Assembly: GCA_019113845.1 (NCBI GenBank) | Contig: DXGQ01000023.1 | Coordinates: forward strand, 1 to 64,000 | Direction of reading: 5' to 3' | DNA length: 64,000 nucleotides | DNA from: Candidatus Anaerobutyricum avicola | GTDB taxonomy: Bacteria; Bacillota; Clostridia; Lachnospirales; Lachnospiraceae | In this document: in pieces, positions 33,681 to 44,600 of the stretch | Position numbering within the stretch: position 1 is the first letter of the stretch | How the letters are laid out: each line of letters opens with the position of its first letter | Program-made: the position numbers and the translations under genes | Notes under the pieces: model-generated | What the model was told of the DNA's origin: nothing | What the model saw: the letters and a program-made list of their open reading frames with translations, nothing else | Databases searched by the model: none

Positions 33681-36098
33681 TCATTTCACTTTTTTCGTGA
33701 GAAGCGACAATACAGGCGCCTCCCCGTAATCATTCCCCTCCGGCAGCGTAAAGGTGAGCGTCATCTCATTCATATCCGAGACGTACGGCTCCAGCTCCCA
33801 GCAGTTCATATAATCGTCCTCTTCCGGAAGAATCTGTTCCTGCTCCTGGGTATCATAATTATAGGCATAAATGCTGCCCGCAAACCCGTCCCTGTTCCGG
33901 AACAGTCCCCAGAGAAGCTTTGTGGTGTCGAAGGAATATACCGCCTTTGTCTCATTTTTTTCCAAAAGACCGTAGCGCAGCGAGCTTTCCGCGTTTTCCT
34001 CATCGAGATACCGGTTGATATTGATGATACAACTGCTGTCATCCTCCTCCGGCAATGGGAATCGATTGACGAAAGCGCTCAGAGAATTGCTGATGGTCTT
34101 GTCGCCGGAAAGCAGTTTAAAGTCATTGTCATCTGTGATGCCGATCACGAGAAGCGTATCCTGGTCTTCATTGACCAGCATATAGCGCTGCTTCAGATAT
34201 TCCACCATGTTATTCTCAGCTGACGCACTTTCATTCTCATCTGACGGCAGACCGTCCTGATACTCTGTCCAGAAACGCACGCCGCTCTCATCGACGGACG
34301 CCGTCTCTCCCGGGTCCACATCCTCCAGCACGGCATACTGCCGGCCCCGGATCAGCAGCACTTTATCAAAATGCCAGTCGGAGATATTCTTCACATTTCC
34401 TTTGAAATAAGAAGGCGCCGTCTGAATCTGCGTCACAAAGCAGGAACTGTCATCCATATGCGCAGAACCGCCGGAGCATTTCAGTATATAGGAAGTTCCG
34501 GGGATGGACTCCTCAAAGGCAATGTCGAAACCATTTCTTGTGTTGTTCACCGTATAATTTTCTGTGATATTCCTGGTGGAAAACTCATCGGCATCCTGTA
34601 TCCGGTAGTCATAATCCACCGGCTCCACATTTTCGATGGATGACACAAGGTCTACTCTGGTCTCCGTCCCCTCGTTGTCCTGATACAGCAGATAATAATC
34701 ATCCTGCCCTACGACAGCGTCATTGATCCGCAGAGCCGAAAAGCTCTGTCCGGTCTCCCCGCTGCTCCCCTCCGAACGGAAGGCAAGCGAGACGGTAAAG
34801 ATCACGGCGACCACCGGCACAACGCCCCAGATATACTCTCTCTTTTTTATCTTTCTGAGAAGATAGTAAGCAAAAAATCCCAGCACGCCAAGATAAACAA
34901 TAAAGAATACTCCATAGTAAAACGTATTCGGACGCCGTCCGCTCATAAAAGCATAGAGCGCCGTCTTCGCATACCAGAGACTGGTATCATTTACCCAGGT
35001 ACCTCCAATCTCCTTCTCCAGCTCCTCGTGGAAGATCTGACAGATCACATCTTCCCTGCCCGTCCACTGCCGGAACGTATTGTCCGTCAGGCTGCAGGCG
35101 GAGACGGTGAGACTGCCCTCCCCGTAATCTCTCCGGTAAATACAGCCCGGGGAAGAGAAGGAAAGACTCTCCCACGCTTCCTCCTCAGAAAAAAGAAGGC
35201 TGGTGGAATAGAGCCGGGCGCTGCCCGCCCGGGACATCTCGCTGGAAAATGCGTAGAGCACTTCTCCCACATCTCCGGCTTTGATCCCGAGCAGCTTTTC
35301 CAGCCCCGGCAAAACCTTCGCCGCCTCCGTGCCTGTTCCCACAAAGAGGCTGCCTCCGTCCGTCACCCAGGACTTCAGACAGTCAAACTGCTGTGCGGAC
35401 AGAACCGAAGTGTCAAAAGCATCTATGAGAATCCCCGACAGAGAAGACAGCTCATCCGCCCTCGTCGGAAACTCCTGCGCCGCGAACTGTACCAGCTGCA
35501 GTGTAAACGGCTGGTTCTCCACCTCCAGTGTCAGTCCGTCAAGATACTCCAGCGAGGAATACTGGTCGCTCAGGACACCGATATACACATCCCTCGCCAC
35601 GGTCTCCACCGCATTTTCCTCTCCGGTCAGCACTTTTCCGGAAAATGCTGCCGTCCCGAAAGAGTCCAGGATCTCAAAATAAAAATAGGAAGCGTTCCCC
35701 AGGAAAGGCACCTCCATCTCCACCTGGCCGGGTACTCCTTTCTGACAGTCCACCGCAACCTGATAAGAGATCCCATCGCCGTCCGCTCCCGGCAGCGTAA
35801 TCTTCAAAGTGCCGGTGAAATCTTCCTTCTGGCTGGTAATGTTGACACGCACAGGAAGCGTCCGGTTCTCCACCAGATAGCCCTTCGTCCCGAAGACCAC
35901 ATCTCCGGTCAGCCCGTCCGCCTCAAAATGATATCCGTACCCGCCAGTCTCTGACTGCTCGGTCTTCTCCCACACCTGCGAACTCTCACCGCCCTGCTGC
36001 TGTCGGTGACAGCCGTAAAACCAGAAAATAATGGCACAGAGAACGATCACGATCAGAATAATTATTTTTTTGTACATACGAAATAAGTCATTAAGCAT
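33681..36098 (-). CDS. Large membrane protein with two extracytoplasmic parts, function unknown
   Basis: 805 residues. An N-terminal membrane anchor (KIIILIVIVLCAIIFWFYG, about 10-28) is followed by a large outside domain (about 30-395). Two close hydrophobic helices (FYYGVFFIVYLGVLGFFAYYLL and WGVVPVVAVIFTVSLAF, about 397-445) follow, and then a second outside domain (about 450-805). Segment LSGILIDAFDTSVLSAQQFDCLKSWVTDGGSLFVGTG resembles the GATase-like/von Willebrand-like fold seen in proteins accompanying some ABC exporters (DUF4350-like); this is only a resemblance. It is the third gene of the RR, HK, this gene, ATPase-like, permease operon, suggesting an envelope sensor or the outside part of the transporter. 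Start ATG 36098 with GAGGG. Confidence 0.75.
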   Translation of the reverse strand: MLNDLFRMYKKIIILIVIVLCAIIFWFYGCHRQQQGGESSQVWEKTEQSETGGYGYHFEADGLTGDVVFGTKGYLVENRTLPVRVNITSQKEDFTGTLKITLPGADGDGISYQVAVDCQKGVPGQVEMEVPFLGNASYFYFEILDSFGTAAFSGKVLTGEENAVETVARDVYIGVLSDQYSSLEYLDGLTLEVENQPFTLQLVQFAAQEFPTRADELSSLSGILIDAFDTSVLSAQQFDCLKSWVTDGGSLFVGTGTEAAKVLPGLEKLLGIKAGDVGEVLYAFSSEMSRAGSARLYSTSLLFSEEEAWESLSFSSPGCIYRRDYGEGSLTVSACSLTDNTFRQWTGREDVICQIFHEELEKEIGGTWVNDTSLWYAKTALYAFMSGRRPNTFYYGVFFIVYLGVLGFFAYYLLRKIKKREYIWGVVPVVAVIFTVSLAFRSEGSSGETGQSFSALRINDAVVGQDDYYLLYQDNEGTETRVDLVSSIENVEPVDYDYRIQDADEFSTRNITENYTVNNTRNGFDIAFEESIPGTSYILKCSGGSAHMDDSSCFVTQIQTAPSYFKGNVKNISDWHFDKVLLIRGRQYAVLEDVDPGETASVDESGVRFWTEYQDGLPSDENESASAENNMVEYLKQRYMLVNEDQDTLLVIGITDDNDFKLLSGDKTISNSLSAFVNRFPLPEEDDSSCIININRYLDEENAESSLRYGLLEKNETKAVYSFDTTKLLWGLFRNRDGFAGSIYAYNYDTQEQEQILPEEDDYMNCWELEPYVSDMNEMTLTFTLPEGNDYGEAPVLSLLTKKVK

Positions 36099-36157
36099 AG
36101 CATTCCCTCATGCTGTCCGGTGCCATCCACGCGCCGCTCTCACTCCGTCCGGCCGCC

Positions 36158-37315
36158 TCACTGCCGCCCTCCGGAATACGGAGCCACCACCGGCAGTTCA
36201 ATCTGAAATCTGGTGCCGTACTCGTCACTCGTCGCCCAGATCGTTCCGTTGTGCAGATTCACGATATTTTTGGCAATGGCAAGACCCAGACCGGTCCCCC
36301 CTGTCTTTAAGGAGCGGGACGATTCCACCCGGTAAAACTTATCAAAGATCTTGTGCAGCTTCTCCGCCGGAATGATCTTTCCGTAATTGATGACAGCCAC
36401 AAATACTTTATTCTCCAGACGGCCGGTCTTCACCTCGATCACCTTGCCCTCCGCGCCGTACTTGATCGCGTTGGACATGAGGTTGCCGATGGCGCGCGCC
36501 AGCAGTTCCCCGTTCGCCTCTATATTTAAAGCTCCTTCATAAAAGTCTGTCCGGCACGTAAGCCCGTGTTCCATCAGGCTCGGATAAAACTCATCCACGA
36601 TCTGCGGCATAAAGAGATTCAGATCAAGGATCTCCTTCTTGATCTTTACCTTATCTCTGTCGTAGCGGGTATAATCAAATAAATCCTTGACGAGGGTCTC
36701 CAGCTGTCTCGCCTTGGACGAGACGATCCCCAGATACTTCTGTTTCTGGTCCTCCGTCAGAAAATCTCCCTGGGACAGAAGGTCCAGATAGCCGAGAATG
36801 GAGGTGAGCGGCGTCCGCAGATCGTGCGCCACATTGGTGATCAGCTCATCCTTCGTCTTCTCCGTCTCCTTCTGCGCCTCCAGCGTCTGCGAGAGGTTCC
36901 GGCACATTTCATTGATAGAGTAGGCGATCTCCGAGAACTCATCCTCGCCCTTCACCGGAATCTCCTCCTGAAAATCCCCGGACTTCATCTTTTCCACGCC
37001 GCTGATGATCTCACGGACATAGGTGACAAAATTATGGGAGATCAATATAAAATACATCACCAGCAAAAGCATGGTGAAGATCAGGATCACGAGAATGTCC
37101 AGCGATACTGACTCCGAGGCGGTGAACATCCCAAGGGCCAGTCTGCCCTGTCCGGATGCTCCCCACACCTTCCGGTACTCTCCCGCGAGGATCTCCGTCT
37201 CATAAAAATAGATACCGGCAAAGATCATCCCCTCCGTGAGGAAGGTCGCCAGCACACTGAGGAACATGTACATGACCATCTTAAACCGGAAGCTCTTAAA
37301 CTTTTTAACCTTCAA
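36158..37315 (-). CDS. Sensor histidine kinase, VanS-like
   Basis: 385 residues: two membrane helices (about 13-38 and 70-95) around a short outside loop of about 35 residues; a HAMP linker (YVREIISGVEKMKSGDFQEEIPV); a DHp domain with the phospho-acceptor H in NVAHDLRTPLTSILGYL; and a CATPase domain with N box NLMSNAIKYG and G boxes GGTGLGLAIAKNIVNLHNGTI. The short outside loop suggests sensing within the membrane or through a partner, perhaps the 805-residue protein. It starts with TTG at 37315 (MKVKKFKS), 11 bp inside the regulator gene; an internal ATG would remove the first helix's basic flank. Confidence 0.92.
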   Translation of the reverse strand: MKVKKFKSFRFKMVMYMFLSVLATFLTEGMIFAGIYFYETEILAGEYRKVWGASGQGRLALGMFTASESVSLDILVILIFTMLLLVMYFILISHNFVTYVREIISGVEKMKSGDFQEEIPVKGEDEFSEIAYSINEMCRNLSQTLEAQKETEKTKDELITNVAHDLRTPLTSILGYLDLLSQGDFLTEDQKQKYLGIVSSKARQLETLVKDLFDYTRYDRDKVKIKKEILDLNLFMPQIVDEFYPSLMEHGLTCRTDFYEGALNIEANGELLARAIGNLMSNAIKYGAEGKVIEVKTGRLENKVFVAVINYGKIIPAEKLHKIFDKFYRVESSRSLKTGGTGLGLAIAKNIVNLHNGTIWATSDEYGTRFQIELPVVAPYSGGRQ

Positions 37316-38015
37316 TTTTGTAGCCGACCCCCCATACGGTTTTCAGAATCTTCGGGCTTCTTGAATTATCTTCAATCTTCTCCCGCAGACGACGGATATG
37401 CACCATGACCGTATTATTTACTTCATAGACCTTTTCATTCCATACCCGCTCAAAAATCTCATCGGTGCTGAACACCCGGTCTCTGTTGGACGCCAGCAGA
37501 TACAGAATATCGAACTCGATCGGCGTGAGGGCGATCTCCACCCCGTTCTTCTTCACCACATGGGCGGCCTTGTTGATCGTCAGATTCTGAATCTCGATCT
37601 CTTCTTTCTTGTCCGCCCCCTTCTCCTGCGCCGGCTCAATGGAAGTATAACGCTTCATCTGTGACTTCACCCGCGCGAGAAGCTCCAGCGGATGGAACGG
37701 CTTGGTCAGATAGTCGTCCGCCCCGGTGCCAAAGCCCACGATCTTATCCATATCCTCCGCCTTGGCAGAGAGGATCAGGATCGGGATATTGCTCGTCTTT
37801 CGAATCGTCCGGCATACCTCCAGACCATCGATGCCCGGCATCATGATATCCAGGATCAGCATCCGGATCTCCGGATGCTCGGCGAGCATGGAAAGGCACT
37901 GCTCTCCGTCTGACGCCTTCAACACCTTGTACCCGTCGTTGACCAGATAAATCTCCACCAGGTCCGCAATCTCTTTATCATCATCCACTACTAAAATACT
38001 TGCATTCTTATCCAT
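37305..38015 (-). CDS. OmpR/VanR-type response regulator
   Basis: 236 residues: a receiver domain with acidic pocket DDD near 11-13, phospho-acceptor D56 (LILDIMMPG) and Lys in LTKPFHP, and a C-terminal winged helix (LTPIEFDILYLLASNRDRVFSTDEIFERVW, VNNTVMVHIRRLREKI, VWGVGYKIEG). The whole reads like VanR. Start ATG 38015 (MDKNASI) behind GGAGGAG. It probably controls its own operon; a palindrome sits next to the operon promoter. Confidence 0.93.
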   Translation of the reverse strand: MDKNASILVVDDDKEIADLVEIYLVNDGYKVLKASDGEQCLSMLAEHPEIRMLILDIMMPGIDGLEVCRTIRKTSNIPILILSAKAEDMDKIVGFGTGADDYLTKPFHPLELLARVKSQMKRYTSIEPAQEKGADKKEEIEIQNLTINKAAHVVKKNGVEIALTPIEFDILYLLASNRDRVFSTDEIFERVWNEKVYEVNNTVMVHIRRLREKIEDNSRSPKILKTVWGVGYKIEG

Positions 38016-38137
38016 GTGCTCTCCTCCGTACATTTCTTCTTAAAAGCCGCACCACCCCGTCTCCGGCGCCGTGCATCCGGCACCGGTTCCGACAGCTCTG
38101 CTTCTCTCAGAGTCTGCCATGACAGCCGTCGGCTTTT

Positions 38138-38185
38138 TGAATAGTTTACCACATTTTCACCGTCAAAGTCCTTAAGAACTTCTTA
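38138..38185 (-). promoter_or_regulatory. Promoter of the two-component/ABC operon with adjacent palindrome
   Basis: Read leftwards: TTGACG (38161-38166), a 17-bp spacer, TATTCA (38138-38143). Just upstream lies the perfect palindrome TAAGAACTTCTTA (38173-38185), between this promoter and the divergent rnpB promoter, and an imperfect repeat CGTCAAAGTC/GACTTTTGACG brackets it. It is a candidate binding site for the VanR-like regulator. Confidence 0.55.
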
Positions 38186-38187
38186 CC

Positions 38188-38216
38188 TTGACTTTTGACG
38201 CGCTCTTTGCTAGAAT
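38188..38216 (+). promoter_or_regulatory. Promoter of rnpB
   Basis: TTGACT (38188-38193), a 17-bp spacer and TAGAAT (38211-38216); the start near 38223 fits the RNA's 5' end. Confidence 0.8.
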
Positions 38217-38227
38217 GGGAAAGATTC

Positions 38228-38580
38228 AGAGTCGGATAAATGGTCGCTCCTTTTGACGCCGAAAGGCTTAAGGAGAGGAAAGTCCGGGCTTCACAGGGCA
38301 GGATGCCGGATAACGTCCGGTGGAGGTGACTCCAAGGATAGTGCAACAGAGATATACCGCCGCCCTCCTTCGCGGGGGCGGTAAGGGTGGAAAGGCGGGG
38401 TAAGAGCCCACCGATTCTCTGGTAACAGAGAATGCCATGTAAACCCCATCCGAAGCAAGACCGAATCGAAAGCGATAATCCGGCCCGGATTGCTTTCAGG
38501 TGGGTCGCTAAAGTCTGCCGGCGACGGCAGGATCAGACAGATGACCATTCACGACATAACCCGGCTTATCGTCCGGCTCT
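38228..38580 (+). ncRNA. rnpB: RNase P RNA, class A
   Basis: The catalytic RNA that matures tRNA 5' ends. Conserved landmarks in order: GAGAGGAAAGTCCGGGCT (J3/4-P4 region), ATAGTGCAACAGAGATATACCGCC, GGTAAGGGTGGAAAGGCGGGGTAAGAGCCCACC, GCAAGACCGAA, TTCAGGTGGGTCGCTAAAGT near the 3' part, and ACGACATAACCCGGCTTATCG. The ends pair as P1: GAGTCGGA (38229-38236) with TCCGGCTC (38572-38579). The size of about 353 nt is normal. A T-run (38583-38594) after AACCC/GGGTT gives termination. The exact ends are inferred from P1. Confidence 0.95.
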
Positions 38581-38619
38581 GGGTTTTTATTTTTATAATT
38601 CAAAAACGACAAAATGAAC

Positions 38620-38646
38620 GAGGCAGGCGAACGAATCGCCTGCCTC
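38620..38646. terminator. Bidirectional terminator between rnpB and the adhesin gene
   Basis: GAGGCAGGCGA (38620-38630), loop acgaa, TCGCCTGCCTC (38636-38646): a perfect 11-bp stem with T-rich sequence beyond it on the + strand and T-containing sequence on the minus strand. It most likely ends the giant adhesin transcript. Confidence 0.88.
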
Positions 38647-38681
38647 AGACTGTTTTATCTGTTTTTTTTGTTTTTACATTT

Positions 38682-41600
38682 CTATTCGTTGTATTTCTTC
38701 CGTTTCCGGAGACTTACTGCCACACCGACGATCGCTGCGCCAAAGAACAGGATATACAGGCCGATCCGGTTGTCGTCCCCTGTCTTTGTGGAACGGGTTC
38801 TCCGGTCTGTGCCAACCGCATTTTCCGTCTTGTTCTTATCGCGGCTCTTCTGTCTGTCAGTCTCATCTGTCGGACGAATCATCCTGGTCGAACCGGAATC
38901 GGAAGACATCGTGTTGACGATGGTCCGGCTTCCCGTGGTGCTGTCCGCATTCAATGCCACGGCGCCTTCTCCACTCACACTGTAGGCAAAGGCATTTTTA
39001 TCCACCTTATTGCCATTGGCATCCGTCTCGTAAATGTAATAGGTGATAGAGATCTCTCCCTGATAGGAGAATCCATCCGGCAGGCCGCCGTAGTACGTAT
39101 TATTCAACTCCGTACTGCCCTCTGTCCTTCCGTCATCCAAGTCAAGAGTGATCGTTCTGACACCTCCATCGCTGCCGTCGCCACTGCAGATAAATGTGCT
39201 GCTTCCCGCTGCGTCTGCGTTCTGCATCTCCCCGTAAGGAATCACACTGCCATCCTGCCGTGTCTCAAATACATAATAGGTTCCGGCCGGAAGATCATCA
39301 TAAGTCACTGTCGCCGAAGACGCATTCCGCACATGAATCTCCCGGATATGGTCATCTCCATACGGGTGCTCTCCCTGTGCGTCTGTGAATAATCCCACAT
39401 AGAAGACAGCGTCCTCTGCCACCAGATCCGTGCTCTCAAAGGTCGTCTCATCAATGGAACTCAGACGTTTTGTCACCTGAATCTGTCCCAGGACTTCCGC
39501 CTGCAAAGCATCCTCCATGATCAGAGTGACCGGTTCTCCATCCTCAACAGTAAACGGAATATCCGCTGCCTGCACATAGCCTTCCGGCGCCCGCGCCTCA
39601 TGCAGATAATACTTTCCGCCCACCGCCAGCTCTGCCGTCACATAGACCGCACCCTGACTGTTGACCCGACCGTCCTCTCCTCTGCTTTCTGAGGAAATCT
39701 CATAAACAGAAGGCTGATTATAAACCACATTTCCATCTGCATCGAAACTTACCAGTGGATGTCCGTCCGTATCAGTCTCGAATACGTAATAGGTCACAGC
39801 GTCTGTCTGATCTTCTCCGCCCAGCGGAACAAAGACTTCCACACTGTCATTGTTGGCAAGCCGCACAACTCCGCTTTCCACGGTCTGACCTCCAACCACT
39901 ACATCCTTCACAAGCTCATAAGAAATGTTTTCTGCCTCGCCGCCGGTTCCCTGCGCATCATCGCCCTGACCGCCGACTGCGTCGCCTGCACTGTCGACTT
40001 TGCGGAAGATACCGGCGTAGAAGGTATCGTCCGTGTCGTATTCCGCGTCGCCTCTTACGACCTCCTTGTTGATCTGAATCGACGCCACATAGGCGTAGGT
40101 GTTCTCGAAGACTGCCGCATCGTCAGCTTTATCTATCGTATTATTGTTTCTCTGGTAGGTTACACCTTCTATTGTAAGTTCGCCGCCCTTATCTACTACC
40201 GGTACGGTAAGCGTCCACACAGCGTCATCGTAGGTGTAACCGAGGTCGGCGCCTGGTGTCTCCTGAATCTGGAACTTATAGGTTCCGGCTTTCTTGAAGG
40301 TAATTGTGCTGAAGTCAACAGTTTCTTCTCCGTGTGCTATAGCAGTAAGAGTGTTGTTAACTGTCAGCTCCGTGCCGACTGCGCCGTCTGTCACTCCTGT
40401 AAATGCTCCACCTGCCGGATTTTCCTCATCTGCTGTCAATGTGAACGTAAAGTCTTTGGCTGTCGGTCTGTCTACACTGTCATCGCTGAAGGTCTTCTTC
40501 ACCTGTGGAGTGTAATCCGTTGGAGTGACGGAGTAGGTGTTGGTGAAGGTCGGTGGCGTCGTATTTTCGGCTCCAGTTGTCCCTTCACCCTGTCCTGTAT
40601 CACCCGCGTCTTGTCCTTTATCTACTACTTTTTCATAAGTAACAGAATTGACTTTAAGTCCTGTTCCTTCTTCCCAATCTACATCGACGGTCGCCTCGTA
40701 GATGGTCGTGTCGTAGGTGATACCACCAACTGTGTACTTATTCTCTTCCGTAGCTCCCTCAGGAAGTGCCTCGGTGATATAGTAGGTATACTCACCTTCG
40801 CTGTCATAGGATATCGCATCAAAAGCTACCTTACCATCTGCGTCATTCTGCTTTGTCTGCAGAGGATTGCCAACATCAACTCCATTTTCGCCCCACAGAC
40901 AGAAAGTATAATCGTTTGCTTTCAGATCCTTTCCGGTCAAGGTCTTGGATGCTTCCAGACTTGCCTCTACCGGCACTTTCTTATTTCTGATGGTGACGGA
41001 ATCTTCCGCCGTATTAACATTTGCTCCTGTGTTTTTATCCGTTGCAGGTATGCCGAGAATCCATGCCGGCACTGCTTTATCCTTTCCATCTACTTCGACT
41101 GTGACACCAGATAATGATGTAAAGCCCGCTCCGCAGGTTGTTTGACCGCTTGCCGCAGCACCATCTAAGGTGTAGCCTGCCGCGGTGCTTTCTTCCACGA
41201 TAACATACCTCTGATACCATAAAAGATTATCAATGGTCACTTTACCATTTGTTGTCTCATACGTGCCTAAATTGTTTTTTTCTGTCAAGCTTTCTGCTGT
41301 AATATCACCAGTCTCAGAAAACGGTCCGTATACTGTAAATTTTGCGCCATCGACTTCATTTTGGTTCTTATCCGCAGCCTGCTTCGTGATGGTCAGCGTA
41401 CGATACGGTATCACACCAAAATCTTTTGTATTATCCCAGGTCTTATTAATATCTGTCGCCCAGAGATAGAACTGCTCAGAAGTAGAGGATATTGCTTTCG
41501 TATTGCCTGTATTTGCAGCCGTAAAGTTATTATCTGTCTTCTCAGCATCTATCAACTCATCCGGATGATTGGATTCTCCGCAGAATTCACCTTTCTTTGT

Positions 41601-44600
41601 GACACCGAAGATTCCTTTTACAAAATTATCAATATCTACATCAATTGTATATGTCGACGGGGAATCTCCTTTCAGAGCCGCCGGATCTAATATACCATTT
41701 GGATATACTTGATCCTCTGTCCGATTGTCTCTTACCATAGCCGGATCCAGGTTATCGAAGGTATAGTTCGCGCCAGCAGTAGTTAATGAACCACTATATG
41801 ATGTGGAACTTCCTGACGGCACCTTACCCAGATATGTGTTCAAGCTTACGGATGTATGGCTAAGCATATCTTCAATCAACGGATGACCTGCAAAACTGCT
41901 AATGTCTTCTCCGGTCTGCCGTATACCGTCTCCATTTTTGTCAATCCAGATATGTCCTCCGACTTTTACCTGGTTTGGCATGGTGGTCGCAGATACTTCG
42001 TTGGATTCAAGTATTTTACCAAGTGGTACCGGTTCATTCGCTGCTCTTGTGTTCTGATTCTCCAACTGACTGTAGGTGCAGGCAAAGTTGTTTACCGCAT
42101 TTTTCCAGGAGTTATTACTCAGTTGTTCTTCTGTCCATGGAGTTTTTCCATCATTTACTCTTGCAGTGTACTCAATATACAGGCTGTCGGTATTATCCAG
42201 CTGCACAGTGGCGTCGGTTGTCACGATAAACGCTTTGATGGATTGCATGTTATCTGTTGGCAACGTACTCGTCCAGCCAGAAGGCAACTCATTCTCCTTG
42301 GTATCAAAGGCAATCTCCAGAACATCATTGTACAGATCTGTATATTGCTGTTCTCCGGAAAGAATTCCTGTATAATAGTAAACTTTATAATGTCCAGCTC
42401 CGATATCGTCACCATTAACAGATACGCTGCCCATCTGATTATAAGTCAACCCCCATGCACTCTGTCTCGGATCTCCTTTTTGCGTATAGTCTCCTACATT
42501 CGGAAGGATATCAATGACAGATAAGTTGGTCGTCTTGTAATCGCTGGATGTATTGGATACTGCCAGTCTGTAATGCATCATACCCGAGCTGTCCTCTCCC
42601 TGAATAATATTATTGACTGTGGAGAGTACATTTGTAGTATAGCCCTGATTTGCATTTCTGTCTCCATAGGCAGATTTGACAAGTACAGACTCAGAAGCAG
42701 TTGTCCAGTTCAGGTTCTCCGTATCCATGATGAATCCATCGCCTGCTTCGTTGCCAAGCATCTCTTTCAGTGCGTTTAACCTGTCTGATGACAGGGCGTT
42801 TCCTAATAATGTGTCCACACCTTCCGCCCAGTTGCCTGTACTGTTCTTAAAGGATGCCGCGTATGGATTATCCGTACTCTGTGCCCCTTTATCCGTACTG
42901 CCGACCAATGCATAGTTGTACATCGTCGTTCCGTAAGCAGTAACCATGTTGTCAATCTTCACTTTCAAATCAACGGTCACGGACTTACCTGCACCCAGTT
43001 CGCCATTTAAGTAGATCAGAACGGCTTTCTCACCGCCGGCAGTCTGCGTAACAACATCACCAAGCGTAAGGGCAGTCTGTTCTTCCGTATCGGCTTTTTT
43101 CACTTCCACATCTACCTTCGAGTTGCTGTCAAGTACCCAGGATGTTCCCTGCGGCAGATAGTCCACAATAAATGGATTACTGAGAACCGCGCCATCGGTA
43201 GATTGATTTGTAATTTTAATGCTGTACGTTGTCGTACTGTTCAGCGTCGCTGTACCGTCTTCCTCATTGGATGTCTTATCAACAGCAATCGTTGGAGCCT
43301 TCTGTCCAGCAAAGTTGATATCAATATTATCATTGGCAGGTACCGTCGTCAGCGTACTTGCTTCCGTTCCGTCCGGATTCCATGCATAGTAGCTGAGAGT
43401 GCTTTCCGCCGCATTGTTAATCTTCGTAATCGCTTCTTTTCCTGCACCACCTTCCTGTTTCTCTATCTCTGCTGTGATCTTGATGGTTCCCGGATTAAAG
43501 TTGGCTCCGAGGGCATATCCTTTACCCCCACGAACTCCATCTTTCTTCGTTGCGTTTGCAAAAGTCGGAGACGTATAGCTGATGGACACCTGTGCGGCTT
43601 TCCCCACATTCGGTTTAAGCGTTACCGTTGCGCCATCTGATCCCAGATTCTCCACTGTCTGCGTATCAATAACCGCCCCATTGCTATTCTTGAAAGTCAC
43701 CGTTACATTAATTGGCGCAGTCGGTAAATCAGAATAGTCTGATACATCATGGGACGCCGGTCCCAGTTTTACCTTCGTCAGAGAATATTTATCCTTCAGG
43801 TACTCATCAAAAAGTGAACCTTTTTCTCCATAAGCGGTAAGACCCGTATCATTGACCGTGAAATCCATGAGCGGATAAGTATTTCCTACGGTCGGCGTCA
43901 GTATATACTCCACCTCGGCTGCCTCAGTGAAAAGGCTGGTGTAGTCATTATTATCTACCGTCTTATCCAGTGTCAGAGACGCCTTGCCTTCCACATTGTA
44001 AAGATCTGCGGTCTGACCATCTTTGGTTCCCTTATCTGGCTGCACAATATCATACCACTGTACTTGCTCGTTGCCGCGAATCTGGGTTCCACCATCTGTA
44101 TCATTTACAATTCCCGCTGTATTCTCTACTACCAGGTAGGTCTTTCCTGCCACGAGAGTTTCCCCAAGCGCATTCTCTGTCGTAGAATCCGCATAACTGT
44201 ACGGTCTTCCATTGGTGCCGCCCGATTTTGATACGTCAATATTTTCAATCAACGGCTTAAGACCTGGGCTGGCAAGAAAATCCATTATCTTATCATCTGT
44301 TACTGCTGTGATATCACCCCAGCCGGTTACAACATCCGCCGGTACCTCGTATACGTTCGCCGTAGCAGTTAATCTCGTATCCGAGCTCTCATCGCTGTTG
44401 TACTTCCTGATGGTCAACGGGATGTACGGGATATTATAGGCGTTGTAGGTGTACGCTGTACCTTCCGTAACCGCAACTCCGCCGTTAATCTTGTGCAGGA
44501 CTTTCTGCTCTGGTGTTCCGGCAGCCGTCTGTACATTTGCAGTAAACGTACCTTCTGCTACATCCGAATCTTCCTTATAGATACCTTCCAGTCCCTGATA

